Origin: Streptomyces sp. ISL-36
GTDB taxonomy: Bacteria; Actinomycetota; Actinomycetes; Streptomycetales; Streptomycetaceae
Length of the DNA stretch: 37,947 nt
Assembly: GCF_018614205.1 (NCBI RefSeq)
Contig: NZ_JAGGOS010000123.1
Span: forward strand, 1 to 37,947
Direction: 5' to 3'
Made by a program: the position numbers and the translations under genes. Positions 25,747-32,644 of this stretch are shown piece after piece (positions within the stretch are counted from its first letter, which is position 1; every line of letters begins with the position of its first letter). The notes under the pieces were generated by a model, which was given only the letters and a program-made list of their open reading frames with translations, did no database searches and was not told the DNA's origin.

Positions 25747-25779
25747 TCCGCGGCTCACGCGAGCAGCGTGAGTCGCGGA
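25747..25779. terminator. Bidirectional hairpin shared by convergent genes
   Basis: A 14-bp stem with a single G-T-type mismatch (left arm 25747-25760, right arm 25766-25779) and a 5-nt GAGCA loop begins 16 bp after the secreted-repeat protein stop. It spans the final codons and stop of the convergent acyl-CoA-dehydrogenase-like gene. It is the only plausible terminator between them. Confidence 0.7.
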
Positions 25780-27050
25780 CGGGAGCCGTTGAGGTAGTGG
25801 TCGCCGATGTCACGCATCCGGTGGTCCGGCGACGAGTGGGCCGTCAGCGCGCGGGCGTTGCGCCAGAAGCGGTCGAGGCCCGGCCCCCCGCCCGGGGCGT
25901 CGGCTCCCTCGGCGGTGTCGACGAGTTCGAGGATCCGGGTGGTGATCCGGACCGCGGATCCACTCGTCACGGCCTCGGCGGCGGCGACGAGCACGGCGAT
26001 GTCGGCGCGCTCCTCGACGCCGAGCGCCCGCTCGGCGCGCAGTCCACGCGCCAGGGCGTCCGTCGCCCGCTCGGCGACCGCCGCGGCGGTGTGCGCCGCC
26101 GTGGCCAACTCCCCGTACGCCAGGAGGAGATACGGGTCCTCGCCCCCGCCGACCGGGTCGACCGGGTACTCGATGCCGCCGGTGCCCCGGTCGGCGGGCG
26201 GTGCGGCCTGGGTCGCACGGCTGATGTCCCGGGCCTCCGCCAGGGCACCCTCGGCGATGCCGAGGCCGACATGGACGAGGATCAGCCGCAGGGCGAGCGG
26301 GGCCAGTGCGGTGAAGGGGGCCACGGCGTGCTCGTCGCGGGGGAGGGCGCCGAGCATGTGCCGGGCGTCCACCGGCACGGCATCGAAGGTGACGGTTCCG
26401 GCGCCCGCGAGGCGCTGCCCGACCCGGTCGGTCCCGGCCTCGGTGAACACGGCGGGGTCCGCCGGGTCCACCAGGGCGACCATCACGTCACCTGCCGCAC
26501 CGCAGCGCGCCCCGACGACCAGCCGGTCGGCGACCGTGACACCGGAGGCGAAGGCGCGGCGGCCCTCCAGGACGTACCCCTGACCGGCCGGGGTGAGCGT
26601 GAGGCCGGGCCGGCCGTTCGTACGGGGCGGCTCGACGGCCCCGGCGAGCAGCCACTGCTCCCCGGCCGTGCGGTCCTCGAAGGACATGCCGGGAGCGAGC
26701 GCCGTGCCGTCGGCGAAGAACCGGGCGCTCCAGGACAGGACGTAATGGTGGGCGAGGAGTTCACCGATCGAGCCGTCGGCCGCGGAGATCTCTCTGATCA
26801 CCGCGCACGCGGCCCGCCAGTCGGCCCCGCGCCGGCTGGGTCCCGGTGGGGTGAGCAGCGCCGGCAGCCCCGCTTCCCGGAGCCGTGCCACTTCGTCGAA
26901 AGGCGCCTTTCCCGCTCGGTCCCTGGCCGGCGCGTCGACCGCGAGGTCGTCGGCGAGCTCGCGTGTGACACGTTGCCAGATCTCGTCGTCGGCCGGGCGG
27001 TCGGTCTGTCCGGAGGTGGGGCGTATCGCTGAGTTCTTCGGCGTTCTCAC
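25755..27050 (-). CDS. Acyl-CoA-dehydrogenase-fold flavoprotein (DszC/SfnB-like)
   Basis: Flavin-dependent enzyme of 431 residues in the acyl-CoA dehydrogenase superfamily. N-terminal helical part (about 20-130) contains FDEVARLREAGLPALLTP and SIGELLAHHYVLSW; the middle beta domain has GYVLEGRRAFASGVTVADRLVVGA; the C-terminal four-helix part ends SSPDHRMRDIGDHYLNG. This pattern, with HH near residue 100 and no obvious acyl-CoA catalytic Glu, resembles the reduced-flavin monooxygenase group (DszC, SfnB, dibenzothiophene or sulfone oxidation) rather than a fatty-acid enzyme. GTG 27050 has GAGGTGCC in front. The Rrf2 regulator lies 141 bp upstream on the same strand, with a palindrome between, which suggests sulfur-responsive control. 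No partner reductase is beside it. Confidence 0.8.
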   Translation of the reverse strand: MRTPKNSAIRPTSGQTDRPADDEIWQRVTRELADDLAVDAPARDRAGKAPFDEVARLREAGLPALLTPPGPSRRGADWRAACAVIREISAADGSIGELLAHHYVLSWSARFFADGTALAPGMSFEDRTAGEQWLLAGAVEPPRTNGRPGLTLTPAGQGYVLEGRRAFASGVTVADRLVVGARCGAAGDVMVALVDPADPAVFTEAGTDRVGQRLAGAGTVTFDAVPVDARHMLGALPRDEHAVAPFTALAPLALRLILVHVGLGIAEGALAEARDISRATQAAPPADRGTGGIEYPVDPVGGGEDPYLLLAYGELATAAHTAAAVAERATDALARGLRAERALGVEERADIAVLVAAAEAVTSGSAVRITTRILELVDTAEGADAPGGGPGLDRFWRNARALTAHSSPDHRMRDIGDHYLNGSRPRLTLLA

Positions 27051-27073
27051 GGCACCTCACATGCTCACCGGTT

Positions 27074-27094
27074 TTCCCACTGGAACAGTAGGGA
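27074..27094. promoter_or_regulatory. Imperfect palindrome upstream of the flavoprotein gene
   Basis: The segment centres on ACTG-GAA-CAGT (27079-27089) and extends with one mismatch to TTCC/GGGA outer arms. It lies 24 bp upstream of the flavoprotein start and downstream of the Rrf2 gene, so it is a candidate Rrf2 target site. No proof beyond position and symmetry. Confidence 0.35.
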
Positions 27095-27191
27095 TAGTGG
27101 CAGAACGGCCGTCGGCTCCCCAAGGGCGGTTCACATCATGGACGGTTGGATCTCGACCATCGAGACGGCGGTCGCGGACGTGGAGGGTCGG

Positions 27192-27650
27192 TCAGGGGTT
27201 GGTCCAGGCGTCCGGGTCCTCCGCCAGGACGGAGATCTCCGCCGGCAGCTTCGCCGCGGCCACATCCGCGAGCGACACCCCGTCGAGCACGTGGCGCACA
27301 TTGGCGCGCAGCGCGATCCACAGCGTCAGAAGGGACTCGGCCGGGCCCGTGTACGAGAGCTCGGGTGGACGCACCCCGCGCACCGAGACGAGCGGGCCGT
27401 CCACGCACCGGATCACATCGGCGACGGAGATCGAGTCGGCGGGCCTGGCCAGCCAGTAGCCGCCGTTCCCGCCGCGCTGGCTCAGCACGAGTCCACCCCG
27501 GCGCATGTCGCCGAGGATGCCCTCCAGGAACTTGTGCGAGATTCCCTCGCAGTCGGCGATCGCCTCGGCCTTCAGTGGCCCCGCGTCCTGGGCGGCGGCG
27601 AGCCGGAGCGCGGCCCGTACCGCGTAGTCGGCTCTGGCTGAGATGCGCAT
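27192..27650 (-). CDS. Rrf2-family regulator without Fe-S cysteines
   Basis: Winged-helix regulator of 152 residues in the Rrf2 family, beginning MRISARADYAVRAALRLA with the HTH AEAIADCEGISHKFLEGILGDMRRGGLVLSQRG(GNGGY)WLARP. Only two cysteines exist (in ADCEG and IRCVDG); the three-cysteine cluster-binding loop of IscR and NsrR is absent, so it probably does not carry an Fe-S cluster. CymR, the cysteine-metabolism repressor, is the best known cluster-free member. The start ATG 27650 has no Shine-Dalgarno site; AATAAT followed by 6 nt suggests a leaderless transcript. A role in sulfur metabolism is inferred from the adjacent DszC/SfnB-like enzyme. Confidence 0.88.
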   Translation of the reverse strand: MRISARADYAVRAALRLAAAQDAGPLKAEAIADCEGISHKFLEGILGDMRRGGLVLSQRGGNGGYWLARPADSISVADVIRCVDGPLVSVRGVRPPELSYTGPAESLLTLWIALRANVRHVLDGVSLADVAAAKLPAEISVLAEDPDAWTNP

Positions 27651-27782
27651 GCCCGCATTATTCCGCACCGCCGTGACCGGATTCGTACGCCCGCGAGGGG
27701 AGGGTGGCAAGGCAGGAGAGGGCTCGGTGCCCTGAGCGCACGGTGAGCGAGCGATACGCGGAGTGCGCAGGGTGCCCGGCGC

Positions 27783-28256
27783 TCAGGGGTCCGGTGTCTC
27801 CCAGTCCCTCTTGACCTCGAAGCGGTAGTCGTGCCGGTCGAGCACGCGGCCCTCCGCGTCGATCAACGCGGCGTACACGTCGTACAGCCCCCGGGCACGC
27901 GGGCCGCTCGGGACACGCTCCGGCGGGAGCGCCAGCTCGTAGGGCCCACCCCGGCGGAAGTCCCCGAGCAGCACCTCACGGCCGCCGAGCTCCACCCCGG
28001 ACATGCTCCGCACGTCGATGATCTTCAGTCCGGTCACGGACGGACCGTCGACGCGGAAGCGCACCACCGCACGGCAGTCCGTACCCTCCTTGAGGGTGAA
28101 CGGGACGGAGGCCGCCCCCTTCGGGGGTACCGGTACGAAGATGTCCTCGCGGCCGGAGAACTGGAGCGCAAGCCCGAGCAGTTGAACCGTGCGCGCCTCC
28201 CGGGTCGGACCGGCCGCGGCCGCGTCGGCCACGGACACCGTGGGGTGCTCGCTCAT
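27783..28256 (-). CDS. RhoGDI-like protein (eukaryotic-type Rho GDP-dissociation inhibitor fold)
   Basis: Soluble protein of 157 residues that resembles the immunoglobulin-like domain of eukaryotic RhoGDI (PF02115). Matching landmarks in order are FTLKEG (53-58; FVLKEG in human RhoGDI-alpha), VRFRVDG (65-71; ISFRVNR), VTGLKII (74-80; VSGMKYI), GVEL...LLGDF (87-100; GVKI...MVGSY), PYELALPPERVPSGPRARG (105-123; EYEFLTPVEEAPKGMLARG), LYDVYAALID (124-133) and VKRDW (148-152; IKKDW). The N-terminal regulatory arm of eukaryotic RhoGDI is mostly missing. In eukaryotes the domain buries the prenyl tail of Rho GTPases; prenylated Rho proteins are not known in Streptomyces, so the ligand here is open. 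Start ATG 28256 has GGAGAGG upstream. No GTPase gene is adjacent. Confidence 0.82.
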   Translation of the reverse strand: MSEHPTVSVADAAAAGPTREARTVQLLGLALQFSGREDIFVPVPPKGAASVPFTLKEGTDCRAVVRFRVDGPSVTGLKIIDVRSMSGVELGGREVLLGDFRRGGPYELALPPERVPSGPRARGLYDVYAALIDAEGRVLDRHDYRFEVKRDWETPDP

Positions 28257-28367
28257 GACATCGCCTCTCCGGACAGCGGCCTCTTCCGTGAGGCCGACAG
28301 TGCGACGCCCCGCTGCTACCCGATTCGCCCCCGGGCATGCGGGCGCCGCCGTGGACGGGTCCGCGCG

Positions 28368-29405
28368 TCAGCCGACACGGCGCCCGGCGAGCGGGGCGGT
28401 CCCGTCCCCGCTGCCCGCGCGCACCCCGCGCAGGAAGGCGCCCAGCGCCTCCAGCGAGGTCACGGACGGCTCCCACTCCAGCTCACTGCGGGCCCGGTCC
28501 GTGGACAGCAGCGGCAGGCGCAGCACCGCGTCGAAGAGGTCGGGCGAGGCGGGGACCGCCCGCATCCTCCAGGCGGCCGAGAGCACCCCCCGTACCGCAC
28601 CGGTCGGCACCTTCACCGGCCGGGCGTCGAGCAGCGAGGCGAGCGTGTGCGTGTCGATCACCGGATCCGCCGCCAGGTTGAAGGCGCCCCGGACGTCACG
28701 GAGCAACGCCCGACGGTAGGCGTCGGCCGCGTCGTCGGAGTGCAGGGCCTGGAACCGTAGACCGCTCAACTCCGGAATCAGCGGTAGCAGTTCGGGGCGC
28801 AGCAGCGCGCCGGGGAAGAAGCGGCCCGCGAAGATCCGGCGCTGTTCGCTCGCCGACTCCTCCTTGAAGAGGAAGGAAGGACGCATCCGCACCACGCGGG
28901 TCTGCGGATGATCGCGCTCGAAGGTGTCCAGGACCCGTTCGAGATACGCCTTCTCCCGGGTGTAGGCGGCGCCGGGCCAGCCATGGGTCGGCCAGGACTC
29001 GGAGACCGGCGGGCCCGCCTTCGGGCCCGGGGAGTACGCCCCGACCGACGACGCGTGCACGAGCACCGGGACCCGCGCCGCCGCGACCGCGTCGAAGACG
29101 CGCAGCGAGCCGAGGACGTTGGATTGCCAGGTCTTCACGGGGTCGTGGGTCGGCTGGAACCGCCAGGCCAGGTGGACGACCGCGTCGGCGCCCTCGACGT
29201 GCTGGGCGAGGCGTGGCTCGTCGCCCTCCAGCGAGAGATCCACCTCGGCCCACTCGGTCCGGGGCAGCTCCAGGGCGGGCCTGCGGCGGGCGAGGCCGAG
29301 CACGGAGGCGATCCGCGGCTCGTGGGCCAGGGCTCGCACCAGGCTCGTGCCCACGTTTCCGGTCGCCCCCGTGACGACCACTCTCAGTCCTTCGCTCGAG
29401 TTCAT
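28368..29405 (-). CDS. NAD(P)-dependent epimerase/dehydratase (extended SDR)
   Basis: Cytoplasmic short-chain dehydrogenase of 345 residues. The N-terminal Rossmann signature GATGNVGTSLVRAL (13-26) binds NAD(P). ADAVVHLAW follows, the catalytic Ser lies in VHASSVGAY and Tyr/Lys in AYTREK (YxxxK). The C-terminal half (about 190-330) contains a substrate-binding region LQALHSDDAADAYRRALL, typical of nucleotide-sugar epimerase-like proteins. Substrate is unknown; there are no sugar-nucleotide genes nearby. It starts at ATG 29405, lies 111 bp upstream of the RhoGDI-like gene on the same strand, and is divergent from the DUF5133 gene. Confidence 0.88.
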   Translation of the reverse strand: MNSSEGLRVVVTGATGNVGTSLVRALAHEPRIASVLGLARRRPALELPRTEWAEVDLSLEGDEPRLAQHVEGADAVVHLAWRFQPTHDPVKTWQSNVLGSLRVFDAVAAARVPVLVHASSVGAYSPGPKAGPPVSESWPTHGWPGAAYTREKAYLERVLDTFERDHPQTRVVRMRPSFLFKEESASEQRRIFAGRFFPGALLRPELLPLIPELSGLRFQALHSDDAADAYRRALLRDVRGAFNLAADPVIDTHTLASLLDARPVKVPTGAVRGVLSAAWRMRAVPASPDLFDAVLRLPLLSTDRARSELEWEPSVTSLEALGAFLRGVRAGSGDGTAPLAGRRVG

Positions 29406-29536
29406 GCAATCGACGATCCGGCATCATCGGCCGCCGCGCATGCCGGGCCCATGGCTGTCACGGAGTGTGTCCGCATGGGTCGCGCAGGTGGCCGTGCGCC
29501 GTGAATATGAAGCGATGGAGGGAAGGGGGGCATGCC

Positions 29537-29542
29537 AGGAGG
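29537..29542 (+). promoter_or_regulatory. Ribosome-binding site deciding the DUF5133 start
   Basis: AGGAGG lies 5 nt before ATG 29548 but only 2 nt before ATG 29545. Normal spacing therefore favours 29548. Confidence 0.65.
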
Positions 29543-29547
29543 ACATG

Positions 29548-29802
29548 ATGCTGCTGCCCGACAGAAACACGATCGACCGACTGCTGCGGCACTACCGGGC
29601 CCAGGAACGGGTGGTCCTGGCCAGGCCCTGCGACCTGTCGATCCGCCGGCGCTTCGAGGACACGGCGTACACGCTGTGCGTGCTCATGGGGGAGCGGACG
29701 GCGCGCGAGGCGGTGCACGCCGCCGAGCGGTACGTCATGAAGGAGGTGGCGAAGGCGAGGCCCGCGCCCCGGAAGGCGCTGGAGGGGCTCCCCGGCTCCT
29801 GA
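29548..29802 (+). CDS. DUF5133-type small protein
   Basis: Small cytoplasmic protein of 84 residues beginning MLLPDRNTIDRLLRHYRA. The RRRFEDTAYTLCVLMGERTAREAVHAAERYV segment (about 32-63) matches the DUF5133 family known almost only from Streptomyces and relatives, often encoded near stress-response and anti-sigma genes. No enzymatic motif is visible; it is predicted to be helical. The frame is open further upstream, but AGGAGG fixes the start at 29548. It lies 188 bp before the STAS gene in the same direction and at the edge of the partner-switching island. Confidence 0.78.
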   Translation: MLLPDRNTIDRLLRHYRAQERVVLARPCDLSIRRRFEDTAYTLCVLMGERTAREAVHAAERYVMKEVAKARPAPRKALEGLPGS

Positions 29803-29903
29803 CCCCGGCCGCCCGCCTTCGCTCGCGCCGCACTTCCGTCCTGCTCCGCCCGGCCTCCTGAGCCCTCCATCGGTTGTGTCCCCGCAGATGGCGGGCAAGA
29901 GTC

Positions 29904-29928
29904 GAGTACCGGGGCGAAAGCCGGGTAC
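29904..29928 (+). promoter_or_regulatory. SigB-type promoter upstream of the STAS gene
   Basis: GAGT (29904-29907), 15 nt, then GGGTAC (29923-29928) exactly fits the Streptomyces SigB-family consensus GNNT-N14-16-GGGTAC/T. Transcription should begin near 29935, about 55 bp before the STAS start codon at 29990. This makes the longer open frame starting at 29876 impossible as a product of this transcript. Confidence 0.75.
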
Positions 29929-29989
29929 CGAGGGACAAGCGGTGCCCCCGCACCGGAGCAGGCGGAAGCGGAGGAAGGCGGGCGATCCC

Positions 29990-30349
29990 ATGGCGGAGGA
30001 GCGGTTCGCCGTCACATCGGCGCCCGGGCCGCGGCCGGGGGTCGTGGTGCTGGCCCTGACGGGGGAGCTCGATCACGACACCGCGGACGTGCTGAGGAAC
30101 GCCCTGGGGGAGTGGTCCGGTGCGGAGCGGATCGTCGTCGACTGCCAGGGTCTGTGGTTCTGCGACTCGACCGGACTGAACGTGCTGCTACGGGCCCGCC
30201 TCCACGCCCTGGAGGCGGGCGGCCGCCTGGAGCTGGCGGGGCTGCGGCCACCGGTGGCCCGGATGTTCGAGATCACCGGCGCGCGAACCGTCTTCCGGGT
30301 GCACGAGAACGTGGCCGAGGCGCTCACGGATCAGCGGGCGGGCGGCTAG
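29990..30349 (+). CDS. STAS-domain anti-sigma factor antagonist (RsbV/BldG-like)
   Basis: Cytoplasmic anti-anti-sigma factor of 119 residues. The STAS fold is seen in VVVLALTGELDHDTADVLRNAL, IVVDCQGLWFCDSTGLNVLL and the LELAGLRPPVARMFEITGA region. The phospho-acceptor is Ser60 in CDSTGLN. In the unphosphorylated form it would bind an RsbW-like kinase and free a sigma factor. It is followed after 7 bp by an RsbW-like ATPase gene, so the pair forms an operon. Its SigB-type promoter suggests feedback from the sigma factor encoded at 30960-31880. ATG 29990 is preferred over the frame opening at 29876 because the promoter lies between them. Confidence 0.9.
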   Translation: MAEERFAVTSAPGPRPGVVVLALTGELDHDTADVLRNALGEWSGAERIVVDCQGLWFCDSTGLNVLLRARLHALEAGGRLELAGLRPPVARMFEITGARTVFRVHENVAEALTDQRAGG

Positions 30350-30356
30350 GCCGGCG

Positions 30357-30827
30357 ATGGCGGAGGGCGCGGTGGGTGAGAGAACTCCGCAAGAGGGTCA
30401 GATCCGGCGGCTCGTGCTCCACGGGACGAAGGGCATGGTCACGCGCTGCCGCGACTTCACCGCGCAGGCCCTGGCCGACTGGGGCTGGATCCCGGCCGAG
30501 GACGACGAGGCGCAGGAACGGGTCGACGACGTACTCCTGCTCGTCTCCGAGGTGGTGACCAACGCGTGCCTGCACGCGGGCGGGCCGGAGGAGCTGGTCC
30601 TTCGCCACCGGGACGGCCATCTGCGGGTCGAGGTCTCCGACCCGAACCCGGAACAACCGAGGCGGCGGCAGCCGCGGGCCGCGTCGATGCCGGGCGGCCA
30701 CGGGCTGATGGTCCTCGACCGGCTCGCGGGGGGATGGGGCTCCGAGCCCCGCCACGGGGGAAAGGTGGTCTGGCTGGAGATCAGCCGCCCCTCCCGCCCG
30801 CCCTGGAGCCGTCCGGGCCCGTCCTGA
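30357..30827 (+). CDS. RsbW-like ATP-binding anti-sigma/serine kinase
   Basis: Cytoplasmic protein of 156 residues with one HATPase_c_2 (GHKL) domain. The N-box reads LLVSEVVTNACLHAGG and the G-box GGHGLMVLDRLAGGWG; an N-terminal helix and a C-terminal VVWLEI strand complete the fold. Such proteins bind a sigma factor and phosphorylate the STAS antagonist. It follows the STAS gene by 7 bp. ATG 30357 is used, but GTG 30372 with GGAGGG in front is an equally good start. It is convergent with the sigma factor gene. A second, similar ATPase is encoded at 32011. Confidence 0.87.
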   Translation: MAEGAVGERTPQEGQIRRLVLHGTKGMVTRCRDFTAQALADWGWIPAEDDEAQERVDDVLLLVSEVVTNACLHAGGPEELVLRHRDGHLRVEVSDPNPEQPRRRQPRAASMPGGHGLMVLDRLAGGWGSEPRHGGKVVWLEISRPSRPPWSRPGPS

Positions 30828-30930
30828 CCTGCCCTTGTTCCGCAGAGGGGCGGCGGGGAAACGGGGCCGGAAACCGCCCTCCGACCCGCTGTACGGGGCG
30901 AAGGGCGGCCTGCGTGTCCGCGGCGCGGTA

Positions 30931-30962
30931 CGAAGCGGTCGGCTCACGAAGCGGTCGGCTCA
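30931..30962. repeat. 16-bp tandem duplication at the 3' end of the sigma gene
   Basis: CGAAGCGGTCGGCTCA occurs twice in direct contact (30931-30946 and 30947-30962). The second copy contains the stop codon of the sigma factor gene. It looks like a replication-slippage duplication in the convergent gap. Confidence 0.85.
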
Positions 30963-31880
30963 TGACCGCCGGCGCTGGGGCGAGGCGTGCGGCGGTTCCT
31001 CCTGGTCCTCCAGGAGGCCGGTCCTGAGCTCGTCCAGGACGCGGGCGAGGAGCCGCGAGATGTGCATCTGCGAGAGGCCGAGCCGCTCGCCGATCTGCGA
31101 CTGGGTCAGGTCCTCACCGAAACGCAACGAGAGGATCTGGCGGTCCCGGGCGTTCAATCCGGCGATCAGCGGCTTCAGCGACTCCAGCGCGTCGATCAGC
31201 TCGAAGGCGCGCTCCTCCTCGCCCAGGCGCCGGGCGCCCGCGGTGAGGGCCGACTCGTCGTCGCCGGTGGGGGTGTCCAGGGAACGGGCGACGTAGCCGT
31301 TCGAGGCCTGCTCACCCTCGGCGATGCTCTCCTCGCTGACCTTGAGGTGGGCGGCGAGTTCCGCGCGGGTGGGGCGCCTGCCCAGCCGCTGCTCCAGGGT
31401 GTCGACGGCCTTGGCGAGGTCGATCCGCAGCTCCTGGAGCCGGCGTGGCACCTGAACGGCCCAGCTCGTGTCGCGGAAGAATCGTTTCATCTCGCCCACG
31501 ATCGTGGGCAGCGCGAAGGCCGAGAACTCCACGTCGCGGCTGGTCTCGAAGCGGTCGATCGCCTTGATCAGGCCGATCGTGCCGACCTGGATGATGTCCT
31601 CCGTCGGCTCGGCCCGGTTCCTGAAGCGGCGTGCCGCGAACTTCACCAGGCTGAGATTCAGCTCCACCAGGGTGTTGCGTACGTACGCGTGCTCCGGGGT
31701 GCCCTCCTCCAGTTGCTCCAGCCGGGTGAAGAGCGCGGTGGAGAGGGTCTGGGCGTCCGCGGTGCTCACCTCGGTGGGACGGTCGATCCGAGGAAGACCG
31801 TCCAGGGCCTGGTGGCGTATGGAGGCGGGACCGGTCGGTCCCACGGCGGTGGCGGTCGTGTGCTTGCGGGGGGTGGACAT
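30960..31880 (-). CDS. SigB/SigF-family RNA polymerase sigma factor
   Basis: Alternative sigma factor of 306 residues belonging to the stress and development group of Streptomyces (SigB, SigF, SigG and relatives). Region 2 holds FAARRFRNRAEPTEDIIQVGTIGLIKAIDRFE with EFSAFALPTIVGEMKRFFRD. Region 3 has RRPTRAELAAHLKVSEESI, and region 4.2 the HTH LTQSQIGERLGLSQMHISRLLARVLDELR. Region 1 is reduced. The family recognises GNNT-N14-16-GGGTAC/T. It is flanked by STAS and RsbW-like genes that probably control it. Start ATG 31880 has GAGGGAGCC before it. A related but weaker promoter (GGTT-N15-GGGAAT) lies upstream. Which of the several genomic anti-sigmas acts on it cannot be read from sequence. Confidence 0.92.
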   Translation of the reverse strand: MSTPRKHTTATAVGPTGPASIRHQALDGLPRIDRPTEVSTADAQTLSTALFTRLEQLEEGTPEHAYVRNTLVELNLSLVKFAARRFRNRAEPTEDIIQVGTIGLIKAIDRFETSRDVEFSAFALPTIVGEMKRFFRDTSWAVQVPRRLQELRIDLAKAVDTLEQRLGRRPTRAELAAHLKVSEESIAEGEQASNGYVARSLDTPTGDDESALTAGARRLGEEERAFELIDALESLKPLIAGLNARDRQILSLRFGEDLTQSQIGERLGLSQMHISRLLARVLDELRTGLLEDQEEPPHASPQRRRS

Positions 31881-31960
31881 GAAGGCTCCCTCGACGGTGG
31901 CGTGGGCCTGCGCCGCAAGCTGCGGCGACGGGTCCGTCGTCCGAGCGTTCCGAAGTAGGC

Positions 31961-31985
31961 ATTCCCATCTCAGGCGATTTGAACC
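31961..31985 (-). promoter_or_regulatory. Candidate SigB-type promoter of the sigma factor gene
   Basis: On the minus strand GGTT is followed by 15 nt and GGGAAT, 81 bp upstream of the sigma start. Spacing fits the SigB consensus; the -10 element matches GGGTAT at 5 of 6 positions. This would allow autoregulation. The match is weaker than the one upstream of the STAS gene. Confidence 0.4.
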
Positions 31986-32010
31986 TGTTTGTCCCGGGCA
32001 GCTGCGCGAT

Positions 32011-32481
32011 ATGACGGCTGGGGATCAGCGCCACGCGAGCGCGTACGCCCGTCGCTTCGCCCTGGCCGGCGGACCGGGCGTGGTGGGGGAGTGCCGCGAT
32101 CTCACGCGTCAGGCGGTGCGGGACTGGTTCGGCCCGGCCGGCGACGCGGAGAGCGGACCGCTCCAGGACGTCCTCCTCCTGGTGTCGGAGGTCGTCACCA
32201 ACGCGTACAAGCACGGTGGCGCTCCGTACGAACTCCGCCTCGACCGCGACGACGGGCGGCTGAGGGTCCAGGTCAGCGACTCCAGCCCGGTACCTCCCCG
32301 CCCGCACGGTCCGCACCGCGCGAACCGCACCTCGGGTCACGGCCTGTACCTCCTCGAACGGCTCTCGGCGGCGTGGGGCTGCGTCCCCCAGGGCACGGGC
32401 AAGGCGGTCTGGTTCGAGGTGGACGTCGCGCGTGCCGGTGCCGCCGCCTCAGACGCTGCCGCTCGCCCACCGCGTGCCTAA
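32011..32481 (+). CDS. Second RsbW-like ATP-binding protein
   Basis: GHKL ATPase-fold protein of 156 residues closely related to the one encoded at 30357-30827. Its N-box reads LLVSEVVTNAYKHGG and its G-box SGHGLYLLERLSAAWG, then KAVWFEV. Likely an anti-sigma factor or STAS kinase. It is divergent from the sigma factor gene with 130 bp between, the classic place for a cognate anti-sigma. The ATG 32011 has no clear ribosome-binding site. Its stop TAA (32479-32481) is formed by the first three bases of a MITE; removing the element at a TA target would still leave a TAG stop, so the protein length would be unchanged. Confidence 0.85.
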   Translation: MTAGDQRHASAYARRFALAGGPGVVGECRDLTRQAVRDWFGPAGDAESGPLQDVLLLVSEVVTNAYKHGGAPYELRLDRDDGRLRVQVSDSSPVPPRPHGPHRANRTSGHGLYLLERLSAAWGCVPQGTGKAVWFEVDVARAGAAASDAAARPPRA

Positions 32482-32644
32482 GGGCTGTCCCGTAATCCCT
32501 GGCGGGCGCACGACGACAGCTACGGCACCTCGCTACGTTGTCGGAACGCCCGAATACACCCAGTATGAGGACGTCCCTCCGCCTTGCGATGCACCGCATC
32601 TGACGCCGTGCGCTGATCCACCAGGGATGACGGGACAGCCCTTA
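32479..32644. mobile_element. 166-bp MITE-like element with 24-bp terminal inverted repeats
   Basis: The ends (32479-32502 and 32621-32644) are inverted copies with one mismatch, outermost TAAGGGCTGTCCCG. TA is the likely duplicated target. There is no coding sequence inside, so it is a non-autonomous element that would be mobilised by a transposase with matching ends (IS5 or IS630 type, from memory). Insertion sequences with GGGCTGTCCCGT ends are frequent in Streptomyces. Confidence 0.82.

Noticed and set aside
25755..27050. Fatty-acid beta-oxidation acyl-CoA dehydrogenase
   Set aside because: No beta-oxidation partners are nearby and the sequence looks more like the flavin-monooxygenase branch; kept as DszC/SfnB-like with moderate confidence.
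29876..29989. 38-residue N-terminal extension of the STAS protein
   Set aside because: A SigB-type promoter lies inside it (29904-29928) and STAS homologues begin near 29990.
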